NCBI RefSeq assembly: GCF_003008535.1
Contig: NZ_CP027666.1
Span: 1,302,001 to 1,366,000 of the forward strand
DNA length: 64,000 nucleotides
From: Ottowia oryzae
GTDB lineage: Bacteria > Pseudomonadota > Gammaproteobacteria > Burkholderiales > Burkholderiaceae_C
Direction of reading: 5' to 3'
The notes under the pieces were generated by a model that saw nothing but the letters and a program-made list of their open reading frames with translations, had not been told where the DNA came from and searched no databases. Position 1 is the stretch's first letter. Each line of letters begins with the position of its first letter. Positions 8,183-17,204 of the stretch are shown piece after piece. The translations under genes were made by a program, and so were the position numbers.

Positions 8183-10036
8183 ATGCGCGGCGCAGGCGAA
8201 CGTTCGTACTCTCCTTCTTCTGCGGCTGACGGCAGCCGCTCCACCGACTGGCGCACGCTGGCGCGACTGCTGCCCTATCTGTGGCAGTACCGCTGGCGCG
8301 TGGGCGCAGCGCTGCTGTTCGTCATCGGCGCCAAGATGGCCAACGTGGCGGTGCCGGTGCTGCTCAAGCATCTGGTCGACGCCATGACGGTCAAGCCCGG
8401 CGACCCCGCCGCGCTGCTGGTGGTGCCCGTGGGCCTGCTGGTGGCGTACGGCGCCTTGCGGGTGATGACGACGGTGTTCACCGAGCTGCGCGAACTGGTG
8501 TTTTCCAAGGCCACGCAGGGTGCGTCGCGGCAGATCGCGCTGCAGACTTTCGAGCACCTGCACGCGCTCAGCTTGCGCTTTCATCTGGAGCGCCAGACCG
8601 GTGGCATGACGCGCGACATTGAGCGGGGTGTGCGCGGCATCGAATCGCTGGTGACGTTCTCGCTGTATTCGATCGTGCCCACGCTGATCGAGGTGGCGAT
8701 GGTGCTGGGCATTTTGGCGGTGAAGTTCGATGCCAGCTTTGCCTGGATCGCCGGCAGCGCGCTGGTGGCGTACATCGCCTTCACCGTGGTGGTGACCGAG
8801 TGGCGCACGCGCTTTCGCCGCGCCGCGAACGAGGCCGATTCCAGCGCCCACACCAAGGCGGTGGATTCGCTGCTGAACTACGAGACCGTCAAGTACTTCG
8901 GCAACGAGGCATTCGAGTCGCGCCGCTACGACGAAAGCCTGCAGCGCTACCGCGAAGCGCGCCTGAAGGCGCAGACCTCGCTGTCGCTCTTGAACACCGG
9001 CCAGCAGCTGATCATTGCCGCGGGCCTGGTGGGCATGCTGTGGCGCGCCACGCAGGGCGTGGTGGCGGGGCAGCTGACGCTGGGCGACCTGGTGATGGTC
9101 AACGCCTTCATGATCCAGCTGTACGCGCCGCTGAACTTCCTGGGCTTCATCTACCGCGAAATCAAGCAGAACCTGACCGACGTCGAGAAGATGTTCGTGC
9201 TCATCGACCGCCAGCAAGAAGTGCAGGACGCCCCCGACGCGCAGCCTCTGCGCACCAACGGGCCGGTGGATGTGCGCTTCGACGACGTGCATTTTGGCTA
9301 CGACGCGGCGCGGCCCATTCTGCATGGCCTCAGCTTCGACATTCCGGAGGGCAAGACCGTCGCGGTGGTGGGGCCCTCAGGCGCCGGCAAATCCACCCTG
9401 GCGCGGCTGATGTTCCGCTTTTATGACGTCGGATGGCCAGGCCACCCCGAGGTGCCCACTGGCCGCATCTTGATCGCCGGGCAGGACGTTCGCAGCGTGA
9501 CGCAGGCCAGCGTGCGCCGCGCCATCGGCATCGTGCCGCAGGACACGGTGCTGTTCAACGACACGGTGGCCTACAACATCCGCTACGGGCGCCCCGAGGC
9601 CAGCGACGCCGAGGTGGAGCAGGTTGCCCGCGCCGCGCACATCCACGACTTCATCATGAGCACGCCTAACGGCTACGCCACCATGGTGGGGGAGCGGGGG
9701 TTGAAGCTGTCGGGCGGCGAAAAGCAGCGCATTGCCATTGCGCGTACGTTGCTCAAAGACCCGCCCGTGCTCATCTTCGACGAAGCCACCAGCGCGCTGG
9801 ATTCGGCCAACGAGCGTGCCATTCAGGCCGAGTTGCGCCTGGCCGCGCGCGGCAAGACCACGCTGGTGATCGCGCACCGGCTGTCCACGGTGGTGGATGC
9901 GCACGAGATCCTGGTGATGGAGGCGGGCCGTATCGTCGAGCGTGGCACGCACCTGGCGCTGCTGGCTGCGCATGGCCGCTACGCGCAGATGTGGGCTTTG
10001 CAGCAAAACGCCGACCGCCAGGATGCGCAGCCATGA
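8183..10036 (+). CDS. ABC exporter of the Atm1/ABCB7 type (fused permease-ATPase)
   Basis: A half-transporter of 617 residues with an N-terminal six-helix membrane domain and a C-terminal nucleotide-binding domain. The membrane domain carries the SLLNYETVKYFGNE segment typical of Atm1/HMT1 exporters. The ATPase part shows Walker A GPSGAGKST (about nt 9371-9400), signature LSGGEKQRIAIAR, LIFDEATSALD and the H-loop AHRLST. Atm1-type proteins export glutathione-linked sulfur or metal-glutathione conjugates, so that is the likely role by family. ATG 8183 is chosen; TTG 8174 is an in-frame alternative. It is followed by the glt operon, with about 160 bases between them. Confidence 0.9.
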   Translation: MRGAGERSYSPSSAADGSRSTDWRTLARLLPYLWQYRWRVGAALLFVIGAKMANVAVPVLLKHLVDAMTVKPGDPAALLVVPVGLLVAYGALRVMTTVFTELRELVFSKATQGASRQIALQTFEHLHALSLRFHLERQTGGMTRDIERGVRGIESLVTFSLYSIVPTLIEVAMVLGILAVKFDASFAWIAGSALVAYIAFTVVVTEWRTRFRRAANEADSSAHTKAVDSLLNYETVKYFGNEAFESRRYDESLQRYREARLKAQTSLSLLNTGQQLIIAAGLVGMLWRATQGVVAGQLTLGDLVMVNAFMIQLYAPLNFLGFIYREIKQNLTDVEKMFVLIDRQQEVQDAPDAQPLRTNGPVDVRFDDVHFGYDAARPILHGLSFDIPEGKTVAVVGPSGAGKSTLARLMFRFYDVGWPGHPEVPTGRILIAGQDVRSVTQASVRRAIGIVPQDTVLFNDTVAYNIRYGRPEASDAEVEQVARAAHIHDFIMSTPNGYATMVGERGLKLSGGEKQRIAIARTLLKDPPVLIFDEATSALDSANERAIQAELRLAARGKTTLVIAHRLSTVVDAHEILVMEAGRIVERGTHLALLAAHGRYAQMWALQQNADRQDAQP

Positions 10037-10103
10037 AATCGAACTGAACTGCTGCGCGTCAACTGTGTCTCATGGCATGCAACTTGCTCGTCCTGAGATA
10101 GGG

Positions 10104-10131
10104 TTAACCTGTAGCTCACGATTCGTAGAAT
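10104..10131 (+). promoter_or_regulatory. Candidate sigma70 promoter for the glt operon
   Basis: TTAACC (10104-10109) and TAGAAT (10126-10131) are separated by 16 bases and lie about 65 bases upstream of the gltI-like start. The -35 match is weak and the -10 match is good. Confidence 0.35.
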
Positions 10132-10197
10132 GGCGTTTCGTGAGTGTCTCGCCTCGCAACCTCGCAGAGGGCGAGCAATCTTTTGAAAGGTATCTGC

Positions 10198-11094
10198 ATG
10201 TTCAAGAAGCAACTCATCGCTCTTTCGGTGATGGCCGTCGTCGCAGGCGGTGCATTCGCACAAACGCCCGACACGCTGGCGCGCATCAAGTCCAGCGGCA
10301 CCGTGAACCTGGGCGTTCGCGATTCGTCGGGCCTGGCTTTCACGATTGGCGGTGGCAAGTACGTTGGCTTCCACACCGAAATGGCCGAGCGGATCATCGA
10401 CGACCTGGGCAAGCAACTGGGTATCAAGCCGAAGATCAACTACCAGGTCATCACCTCGCAAAACCGCGTGCCTCTGGTGCAGAACGGCACCATTGACTTC
10501 GAGTGCGGCTCCACCACCAACAACCTGGCTCGCCAGAAAGATGTGGATTTCGCCAACACCACCTACGTGGAAGAAGTGCGCATCCTGACCAAGGCCAACT
10601 CCGGCATCCACGGCATTGCCGATCTGAAAGGCAAGACCGTAGCCACCACCACCGGCACCACTTCGGTGCAGACGCTGCGCAAGAACAAGCGCGCTGAAGG
10701 CATCGACTTCAAGGAACTCAACGGCAAAGACCATGCCGACAGCTTCCTGCTGCTCGAATCCGGCCGTGCCGACGCCTTCGTGATGGACGGCTCCATCCTG
10801 GCCGCCAACGCTGCCAAGTCGAAGAACGCCAAGGACTACAAAATCGTGGGCGAAGTGCTGTCCGTCGAGCCGATTGCCTGCATGCTGCCCAAGGGCGATA
10901 CCAAACTGCTCAAGGCCGTCAACGACAGCATCGCTCGCCAGGTCAAGGATGGTTCGCTGGCCAAGCTGTACGACAAGTGGTTCATGCAGCCGATCCCGCC
11001 GAACAACGTGAACCTGAACATGCCTGCTTCGGAAAGCACCAAGGCCGCCTGGGCGCATCCGAACAACAAGCCGATGGAAGATTACGCCAAGTAA
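10198..11094 (+). CDS. gltI: Amino-acid ABC transporter periplasmic binding protein (GltI-like)
   Basis: A 298-residue secreted binding protein with a classic signal peptide ending GGAFAQ. The SSGTVNLGVRDSSG start, DLKGKTVATTTGTT segment and VPLVQNGTIDFECGSTTNN segment are typical of the family-3 glutamate/aspartate receptors (GltI/DEBP). It delivers acidic amino acids to the permease pair encoded directly downstream. First gene of a four-gene operon gltI-gltJ-gltK-gltL, with a 98-base gap to the permease gene. Exact ligand preference is inferred from family. Confidence 0.92.
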   Translation: MFKKQLIALSVMAVVAGGAFAQTPDTLARIKSSGTVNLGVRDSSGLAFTIGGGKYVGFHTEMAERIIDDLGKQLGIKPKINYQVITSQNRVPLVQNGTIDFECGSTTNNLARQKDVDFANTTYVEEVRILTKANSGIHGIADLKGKTVATTTGTTSVQTLRKNKRAEGIDFKELNGKDHADSFLLLESGRADAFVMDGSILAANAAKSKNAKDYKIVGEVLSVEPIACMLPKGDTKLLKAVNDSIARQVKDGSLAKLYDKWFMQPIPPNNVNLNMPASESTKAAWAHPNNKPMEDYAK

Positions 11095-11192
11095 TCTGGC
11101 TGTTGGATGTCCTGATCGCCTGTGCGCCCACCCTCATCGCGGGTGGGCGCACTGCGTTCCGGCGTATAAGAGCCATGTAGGAGGATCAGTCT

Positions 11193-11948
11193 ATGGCGAT
11201 GGAATGGGATGTGCTTTGCAAGGACACCTTGTCGGGTGAGGTGGTCAAAGGCTGCTTCGGCACCAGCACGGATCCGACGTATGTGAACTGGCTTCTCAAC
11301 GCCTGGGGCTGGACGGTCAGCGTCGCGTTGACGGCATTGGTGATCGCGCTGCTGGTCGGCTCGCTCATCGGGGTGATTCGCACATTGCCCAACAGCCCCT
11401 GGCTGGTGCGTTTCGGCAACGCGTGGGTTGAGCTTTTTCGCAATATCCCGCTGCTGGTGCAGATCTTCCTCTGGTACTTCGTCGTGCCGGCGTTGATTCC
11501 CGCATTGAAGAGCGTGCCGCCATTCCTCCTGGTGGTGCTGGCGCTTGGATTTTTCACTTCCGCGCGGATTGCCGAGCAGGTGCGCGCAGGTATACAGGCC
11601 TTGTCCAAGGGGCAGCGCTACGCCGGCATGGCGCTGGGTTTCACCACGTTCCAGTACTACCGCTATGTGATTCTTCCCATGGCGTACCGGATCATCATTC
11701 CCCCGCTGACCAGCGAGTCGATGAACATCTTCAAGAACTCGTCGGTGGCTTTCGCGGTGTCGATTCCTGAATTGACGCAGTTCGCGCTGCAGGCCGGCGA
11801 AGAGACCGCGCGCCCGATCGAGGTCTATCTGGCCGTGACGGTGCTGTATGTCATCTCGGCGCTTGTCATCAACCGCATCATGGCGTTTGTGGAAAAACGC
11901 GTTCGCGTTCCGGGCTTCGTGGCTTCCGGCACAGGCGGGGGGCACTGA
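11193..11948 (+). CDS. gltJ: Glutamate/aspartate-type ABC permease GltJ
   Basis: A 251-residue inner-membrane permease of the His/Glu/Gln/Arg/opine family. The segment ELFRNIPLLVQIF is the conserved N-terminal family motif, and EQVRAGIQALSKGQRYAGMALG is the EAA loop that contacts the ATPase. The N-terminal extension with DVLCKDT and FGTSTDPTYVNWL is characteristic of GltJ. A strong AGGAGG lies 8 bases before ATG 11193. Two bases separate it from the second permease gene, so the two are probably translated together. Confidence 0.92.
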   Translation: MAMEWDVLCKDTLSGEVVKGCFGTSTDPTYVNWLLNAWGWTVSVALTALVIALLVGSLIGVIRTLPNSPWLVRFGNAWVELFRNIPLLVQIFLWYFVVPALIPALKSVPPFLLVVLALGFFTSARIAEQVRAGIQALSKGQRYAGMALGFTTFQYYRYVILPMAYRIIIPPLTSESMNIFKNSSVAFAVSIPELTQFALQAGEETARPIEVYLAVTVLYVISALVINRIMAFVEKRVRVPGFVASGTGGGH

Positions 11949-11950
11949 TC

Positions 11951-12616
11951 ATGAATCTCGACTTTTCCCTCTTCAACTGGTCGCTGATCCAGAACTTCAT
12001 CCTCAAGGGTCTGTGGTTCAGCCTGACGCTCACCGTGGTCGCGACCATTGGCGGCATCTTCTTCGGCACGCTGCTGGCGTTGATGCGGCTTTCTGGCAAG
12101 AAGTGGCTGGACGTGCCCGCGGCCATCTACGTCAACGGCATGCGCAGCATTCCGCTGGTCATGGTGATCCTGTGGTTCTTCCTGCTGGTGCCGTTCATCA
12201 TCGGCCGCCCCATCGGCCCGGACTATTCGGCGTACATCACCTTCATCGCTTTTGAAGCGGCGTATTTCAGTGAAATCATGCGCGCGGGCATCCAGTCGAT
12301 CCCGCGTGGACAGGTTTACGCCGGGCAGGCAGTGGGGATGACCTACAGCCAGAACATGAAGCTGGTGATCTTGCCGCAGGCCTTCCGCAACATGCTGCCG
12401 GTGCTGCTGACGCAGACCATCATCCTGTTTCAGGATACGTCGCTGGTGTACGCCATTGGCGCCTACGACCTGCTGAAAGGCTTTGAGACCGCGGGCAAGA
12501 ACTTCGGTCGCCCGATCGAGATGTACCTGGCTGCGGCCGTGCTGTACTTCATCATCTGTTATTCGCTGTCGTGGCTGGTCAAACGGCTGCACAAGAAGAT
12601 TGCAATCATTCGCTGA
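11951..12616 (+). CDS. gltK: Glutamate/aspartate-type ABC permease GltK
   Basis: A 221-residue second permease subunit that forms a heterodimer with Glt[15 protein letters not shown] and the coupling loop [22 protein letters not shown] match the family. Hydrophobic helices run across nearly its whole length. It starts 2 bases after gltJ and ends 16 bases before the ATPase gene. Confidence 0.92.
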   Translation: MNLDFSLFNWSLIQNFILKGLWFSLTLTVVATIGGIFFGTLLALMRLSGKKWLDVPAAIYVNGMRSIPLVMVILWFFLLVPFIIGRPIGPDYSAYITFIAFEAAYFSEIMRAGIQSIPRGQVYAGQAVGMTYSQNMKLVILPQAFRNMLPVLLTQTIILFQDTSLVYAIGAYDLLKGFETAGKNFGRPIEMYLAAAVLYFIICYSLSWLVKRLHKKIAIIR

Positions 12617-12632
12617 GCCCCTGGAGAAAACT

Positions 12633-13385
12633 ATGGCAGAACAAAACATGATCCAGATGACCAACGTGTCCAAGTGGTACGGCCCCGTGCAGGTGCTGAA
12701 CAACGCTTCGGTCCAGGTCAACAAAGGCGACGTGGTGGTGGTGTGCGGGCCGTCCGGCTCGGGTAAATCCACCCTGATCAAGACCGTCAACGCGCTCGAA
12801 CCCGTGCAGCAGGGCGAGATCATCGTCAACGGCATCAAGGTGACCGATCCCAAGACCGATCTGCCCAAGCTGCGCAGCAAGGTCGGCATGGTGTTCCAGC
12901 ATTTCGAGCTGTTTCCCCACCTGTCGGTGACCGAGAACCTGACCATCGCGCAGATCAAGGTGCTGGGCCGCAAGCCCGACGAAGCCAAGACCCGCGGCCT
13001 GAAGATGCTCGACCGCGTGGGCCTGATGGCGCACAAGGACAAGTTCCCAGGCCAGTTGTCGGGCGGCCAGCAGCAGCGCGTGGCGATTGCCCGCGCGCTG
13101 AGCATGGACCCGATGGTCATGCTGTTTGATGAACCCACTTCGGCGCTCGACCCTGAAATGGTCGGCGAAGTGCTGGACGTCATGGTCACGCTGGCCAAGG
13201 AAGGCATGACGATGATGGTCGTCACCCACGAAATGGGCTTTGCCCGCAAGGTGGCCAACCGCGTGATCTTCATCGACGTGGGCGGTCGCATCCTGGAAGA
13301 CTGCTCCAAGGACGAGTTCTTCGGCAACCCTGAAGCGCGCCAGCCGCGCACGAAGGATTTCCTGAGCAAGATCCTGCAGCACTGA
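12633..13385 (+). CDS. gltL: Glutamate/aspartate-type ABC ATPase GltL
   Basis: A 250-residue ATPase that energises the GltJK channel. Walker A is GPSGSGKST, the Q-loop is FQHFELFPH, the signature is [15 protein letters not shown], Walker B is [12 protein letters not shown], and the switch His is in [13 protein letters not shown] sits 7 bases upstream of ATG 12633. It is the last gene of the operon and is followed by a strong hairpin terminator formed by a dispersed repeat. Confidence 0.94.
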   Translation: MAEQNMIQMTNVSKWYGPVQVLNNASVQVNKGDVVVVCGPSGSGKSTLIKTVNALEPVQQGEIIVNGIKVTDPKTDLPKLRSKVGMVFQHFELFPHLSVTENLTIAQIKVLGRKPDEAKTRGLKMLDRVGLMAHKDKFPGQLSGGQQQRVAIARALSMDPMVMLFDEPTSALDPEMVGEVLDVMVTLAKEGMTMMVVTHEMGFARKVANRVIFIDVGGRILEDCSKDEFFGNPEARQPRTKDFLSKILQH

Positions 13386-13455
13386 GCCTTGCCGCGCTGA
13401 GGCGCGGCGGGCCGGTTTTGTTCCGATTCCGGCCAAGCTGAAGTCCTAAAAAGAT

Positions 13456-13500
13456 AGCTGGTAGCGCCCTATGAGCGGGCGCTACCAGCTTTTTTCTTTT
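13456..13500 (+). terminator. Hairpin terminator of the glt operon, formed by dispersed repeat copy 3
   Basis: AGCTGGTAGCGCCC (13456-13469) and GGGCGCTACCAGCT (13477-13490) are perfect 14-base inverted arms around a 7-base loop, followed by a T-rich run. The arms are a variant of the dispersed palindrome family (AGCTGG...CCAGCT), so here the repeat provides the rho-independent terminator. A weaker GC hairpin ahead of it (about 13388-13404) lacks a good T-run. Confidence 0.75.
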
Positions 13501-13755
13501 GTAGACGGCAATGCAGAGCGTTGTTGGCGCGGTGCTATCCGCGGCATGGACGGCATGCTCCGGAGGATTTCGGCGTTTCCGGCGCCCCCATTCGAGCCAG
13601 CAGCGGACGGCCGCTTGGCCCGTTCGGAGGCCTGGCGTCGTCGCCGTCCCAGCTTGGCGGATGCCCGGCATATCCATATGAGCAACGATTCGTTGTGCGC
13701 ACGAACTTGGTGCGAATAAGCTCGCGGCTTTCAATCGCTACAGGGAAGAACCTAC
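13501..13755. other. Upstream region of the MetQ-like gene
   Basis: No gene is recognised in these 255 bases. An imperfect inverted repeat, TTCGT (13689-13693) and ACGAA (13701-13705), lies about 50 bases before the MetQ-like start and could be an operator, but there is no independent support. Confidence 0.25.
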
Positions 13756-14565
13756 ATGCAATGGAATCGCCGAAACGCGCTGCGCGCCACCACTGCCGCG
13801 CTGGCCTTGGGATTGGCCTCTTTGGGCGCCAACGCCCAGACCCGGCTTTCAATCGCGGCCTCGCCAGTCCCACACGCCGAGATTCTGGAGTTCGTCAAAC
13901 CCAAGCTGAAAGCGCAAGGCATTGACCTGGACATCCGCGTCTTCAACGACTACGTGCAGCCGAACCTGGCCGTGAACGACAAGGAGCTCGACGCCAATTT
14001 CTTTCAGCACCGCCCTTACCTGGATGCGTTCAACAAGGATCGCAAGACCGATGTCGTCGAGGTGCCCAACAGCGCGGTTCACATTGAGCCGTTTGGCATC
14101 TATTCCAGCAAGATCAAGTCGCTGAAAGAGCTCAAGAGCGGCGCGCTGGTCGCCATTCCGAATGACCCGTCCAACTCGGGCCGCGCGCTGGCGTTGCTGG
14201 CCCAGCAAGGTCTGATCAAGCTGAAGGACCCGAAAAGCATTCAAGCCACGGCGCTGGACGTGGTGGACAACCCGCGCAAGCTGCGATTCCGTGAGCTGGA
14301 GGCGGCGCAGCTGCCGCGCGCGCTGCCCGACGTGGACATCGCCCTGATCAACACCAACTACGCGCTGGAAGCCAAGCTGAATCCGGGCAAGGACGCGCTG
14401 GCGCTGGAGTCGGGCGTGAATTCGGCGTACGGCAACTTCATCGCGGTGCGCAAGGAGCGCGTGAATGCGCCGGAGGTGCAAAAGCTGGTTGCAGCGCTGC
14501 GCTCAGCCGATACCAAGAAGTTCATTCTGGACAAGTACAAGGGCGCTGTCATCCCGGCGTTCTGA
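13756..14565 (+). CDS. metQ: MetQ/NlpA-family substrate-binding protein (orphan)
   Basis: A 269-residue periplasmic binding protein of the D-methionine (MetQ/NlpA) family. SPVPHAEILEFVKP near the N terminus, FNDYVQPN, DANFFQHRPYLD and IPNDPSNSGRAL are characteristic. The signal sequence ends GANAQ with a type-I-like cleavage site and no lipobox, whereas classic MetQ proteins are lipoproteins. No MetN ATPase or MetI permease gene lies next to it, so it must share a transporter encoded elsewhere. A good terminator follows. Methionine is the family ligand; the true ligand is not shown. Confidence 0.88.
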   Translation: MQWNRRNALRATTAALALGLASLGANAQTRLSIAASPVPHAEILEFVKPKLKAQGIDLDIRVFNDYVQPNLAVNDKELDANFFQHRPYLDAFNKDRKTDVVEVPNSAVHIEPFGIYSSKIKSLKELKSGALVAIPNDPSNSGRALALLAQQGLIKLKDPKSIQATALDVVDNPRKLRFRELEAAQLPRALPDVDIALINTNYALEAKLNPGKDALALESGVNSAYGNFIAVRKERVNAPEVQKLVAALRSADTKKFILDKYKGAVIPAF

Positions 14566-14596
14566 GGTGCGCGCGCCGCCAAGGTTGGCGCCCAGC

Positions 14597-14625
14597 AAAA
14601 AGCCCTCTTGATGAGGGCTTTTTTT
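14597..14625 (+). terminator. Rho-independent terminator after the MetQ-like gene
   Basis: AAAAGCCCTC and GAGGGCTTTT form an inverted repeat around a short TTGAT loop and run into a T-tract. It lies 32 bases past the stop codon. Confidence 0.85.
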
Positions 14626-14701
14626 CGTTCTGCTGCTCTCGCCAGCGTGAGGGCGGCTCAGGGCATGCGCCCCAGGCGCGTTGCATGGCTTTCAATCAAA
14701 A

Positions 14702-14752
14702 GTGCTGCCAGCGCGGGCTGCGCAAGCGCTGGCAGCTATCTTTATCGAAGCA
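14702..14752. repeat. Dispersed palindromic repeat, copy 4
   Basis: Perfect 11-base arms GCTGCCAGCGC (14704-14714) and GCGCTGGCAGC (14727-14737), with the usual TATC and AT-rich tail. It lies between the convergent MetQ-like and TRAP receptor genes. Confidence 0.8.
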
Positions 14753-14778
14753 AATCGCGGCCCTGGCGCCGCACCCAG

Positions 14779-15819
14779 TCACTTCTTGCGCGCAGCGATC
14801 GATTTCTCTGCGGCCGTCACCAGGTCGGCGCCCACCTGCGCCTTCCACTTGTCGTACACGGGGCGCGTGGCCTTGACGAAGGCTTCGCGCTCGGTGGGCG
14901 TCAGGCGCGTCACTTGCACGCCCAGGCCTTCGATCTCCTTCAGCAGCGGCTGGCCCGGCTCTACCAGGCCTTTGCGGGCGATGACGTTCTGCTCGACGCC
15001 CGCTTCCACCGCCGCCTGGCGCACCAGCTCGCGGTCGGCGGGTGTCCAGGAATTCCACACGTCTTTGTTGACGACGAACACCAGCGGATCGGCGATGTAG
15101 CCCCACATCGTCAGGTACTTCTGGCCCACGGTGTGCAACTTGGCAGCGGTGAAGATGCTCATCGGGTTTTCTTGCCCGTCCACCGCGCCGCTGGCCAGCG
15201 CCGGCTGCGCATCGGCCCAGCTCATTTGCGTGGGGTTGGCGCCCAGGGCGGTGAAGGTTTCGAGGAACAGCGGCGAGCCGACGACGCGGATCTTCATGCC
15301 CTTCAGGTCGGCCGGGGTCTTCACGGCGTGCTTGGAGTTCGTCAGCTCGCGGTAGCCGTTCAGGCCCCAGGCCAGGGGCACGACACCGGCTTTTTCCAGG
15401 ATGCCGAACATCTGCTTGCCCACGTCGCCCTGCGTCAGCGCGTCGATGGCGGCGTAGTCGGGCATGAGGAAGGGCAGCGAAAACAGGTTCAGCTGCCGCA
15501 CCTGCGGCGACCAGTTGATGGTGGAGCCCACCGCCATGTCGATCACGCCCTGGCGCAGCGCGCTGAATTCGCGCGTCTGGTCGCCCTGCACCAGCGACAC
15601 GCCGGGGTACAGCTTGATGTTGATGCGCCCGTTGGTCTTCTCGCGCACCTTGTTCGCCCAGATCTCGCCGCCCTTGCCCCAGGGGAAGGCGGTGCCGACG
15701 ACCAGCGACATGCGGTATTCCGACTTGTAGTTCTGCGCGGCAGCGGGCATGGCCGTGCCCAGGGCCAATGCGGCGGTGGCGGCGCTGGCCCAGGCGAGCA
15801 GGTGGCGGCGAAGTTTCAT
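14779..15819 (-). CDS. dctP: TRAP transporter periplasmic receptor (DctP family)
   Basis: A 346-residue binding protein with a signal peptide ending PAAAQN. It shows the DctP hallmarks: an N-terminal FPWGKGGEIWANKV region, LKGMKIRVVGSPLF around the carboxylate-binding Arg, and ALASGAVDGQENP. It delivers a carboxylate-type ligand to the DctQM membrane unit. Its gene is last in the reverse operon dctQ-dctM-dctP, separated from dctM by a dispersed repeat. The specific ligand is unknown. Confidence 0.92.
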   Translation of the reverse strand: MKLRRHLLAWASAATAALALGTAMPAAAQNYKSEYRMSLVVGTAFPWGKGGEIWANKVREKTNGRINIKLYPGVSLVQGDQTREFSALRQGVIDMAVGSTINWSPQVRQLNLFSLPFLMPDYAAIDALTQGDVGKQMFGILEKAGVVPLAWGLNGYRELTNSKHAVKTPADLKGMKIRVVGSPLFLETFTALGANPTQMSWADAQPALASGAVDGQENPMSIFTAAKLHTVGQKYLTMWGYIADPLVFVVNKDVWNSWTPADRELVRQAAVEAGVEQNVIARKGLVEPGQPLLKEIEGLGVQVTRLTPTEREAFVKATRPVYDKWKAQVGADLVTAAEKSIAARKK

Positions 15820-15837
15820 GGGTTTTGTCTCCTCAGG

Positions 15838-15900
15838 TTAACTATAAAAAACGTAGCTGCCAGCGCTGTTGCAGCGTGCGCTAGAGGCATTTTTGCTTCT
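15838..15900. repeat. Dispersed palindromic repeat, copy 5, between TRAP genes
   Basis: TATAAAAAACGTAGCTGCCAGC, then GCGTGCGCTAGAGGCATTTTT: a degenerate copy of the family. It occupies almost the whole dctM-dctP gap and could tune readthrough between membrane and receptor genes. Confidence 0.6.
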
Positions 15901-15905
15901 GAAAA

Positions 15906-17204
15906 TCAGTAGCCCAGCACGCGCGGCAGCCACAGCGCCAGTTCGGGCCAGATGATCACGGCCACCATCACCAGGCCCATCGCCAGCAGCATGGGGCCCA
16001 CCCAGCGCACGGTTTCTTCCATGCGCACGTTGGCGATGCGGCACGACACCATCAGGTTGACGGCCAGCGGCGGGGTGAACTGGCCCAGCGCCACTTTCAG
16101 CGTCAGCAGCACGCCGAACCACACCGGGTCCCAGTGGTAGTGCTGCACGATGGGCCAGAGCAGCGGCACGAAGATCAGGAAGATGGACACACCGTCCAGG
16201 AACATGCCCACGGTGATCAGCATCAGGATCAGCAGCGCCAGCACGCCGTATTCGCCCAGGCCCGAGTTGACGATGGCGTTGGTGATCGGGTCGATCACGC
16301 CCAGGGTGGACAGCGAAAACGCAAAGATGCCCGCCAGCGACACCACGAGCAGGATCACGGCCGACAGCTCGCCCGACTCTTTCAGGATGGGGAACAGGTC
16401 GCGCACCGTCATCGTGAGGTAGACGAACATGCCCACGAACAGGCCGTAGAACACCGCCACCACCGCCGCCTCGGTGGGGGTGAACCAGCCCATCCGCATG
16501 CCGCCCAGAATCAGCACCGGCGCGGCCAGGCCCCACAGCGCTTCGATAAAGCTTTTGAGCAGCGGCGGGCGCGGCAGCGAGGCTTCCAGTGCGCCCATGC
16601 CGTGCTTGCGCGCCAGCCACACGGCGGGAACGATCAGCGCGATGCCGGCCAGCACGCCCGGAATCATCCCGGCGGCAAACAGCGCCGGCACCGACGCGCC
16701 AGGCACCAGCACCGAATAGACGATGAAGGCCACGCTGGGCGGAATCAGGATGTCGGTCGCTGCCGCTGCGCCCACCACGCTGGCCGAATAGCTGGCCGGG
16801 TAGCCAGCGCGGTTCATCGCCGCGATCATCACGGCGCCCACTGCGGCCGCGTTGGCCGGGCCAGAGCCCGAGATGCCGCCCAGGAACATCGCCACGCAGA
16901 TTGCCACCAGCGGCAGCATGCCCGGCCCGCGCCCCACCAGCGCAATGGCAAAGTTGACCAGCCGCTGCGCCACGCCGGATCGATCAAAGATCGAGCCGAC
17001 CAGCACGAACATCGGGATGGCCAGCAGCGGGTACTTGCCCAGCCCGGCGTAGAAGTTCTGCGGCACCGCCAGCAGCCCGAACCACGACGTGTCGCGGTTG
17101 GCCAGCGCAATGGCCGCCGCGCCGGCCAGGCCCAGCGACGCGCCAATGGGCACGCCCAACAGCATCGTGATGATGAAGACGGCAAAGAGCAGGGTGGCGA
17201 TCAT
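15906..17204 (-). CDS. dctM: TRAP transporter large permease (DctM family)
   Basis: A 432-residue, about 12-helix Na+-coupled TRAP permease. GGISGSGPANAAAVG and the DILIPPS motif in the first half, and FTPPLAVNLMVS near the C terminus, are the conserved discontinuous-helix segments of the family. Start ATG 17204 overlaps the dctQ stop by 4 bases (ATGA), indicating coupled translation. It works with the receptor and small subunit encoded on either side. Confidence 0.93.
   Translation of the reverse strand: MIATLLFAVFIITMLLGVPIGASLGLAGAAAIALANRDTSWFGLLAVPQNFYAGLGKYPLLAIPMFVLVGSIFDRSGVAQRLVNFAIALVGRGPGMLPLVAICVAMFLGGISGSGPANAAAVGAVMIAAMNRAGYPASYSASVVGAAAATDILIPPSVAFIVYSVLVPGASVPALFAAGMIPGVLAGIALIVPAVWLARKHGMGALEASLPRPPLLKSFIEALWGLAAPVLILGGMRMGWFTPTEAAVVAVFYGLFVGMFVYLTMTVRDLFPILKESGELSAVILLVVSLAGIFAFSLSTLGVIDPITNAIVNSGLGEYGVLALLILMLITVGMFLDGVSIFLIFVPLLWPIVQHYHWDPVWFGVLLTLKVALGQFTPPLAVNLMVSCRIANVRMEETVRWVGPMLLAMGLVMVAVIIWPELALWLPRVLGY

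Noticed and set aside
7682..9325. 547-codon reverse ORF covering the thioesterase and part of the ABC exporter
   Set aside because: Only the last 153 codons match a family; the rest is antisense of the exporter and has shadow-type composition rich in His, Gln and Arg.
14702..14752. Dispersed palindrome considered as an insertion sequence
   Set aside because: Too short, with no transposase ORF; treated as a non-autonomous repeat.
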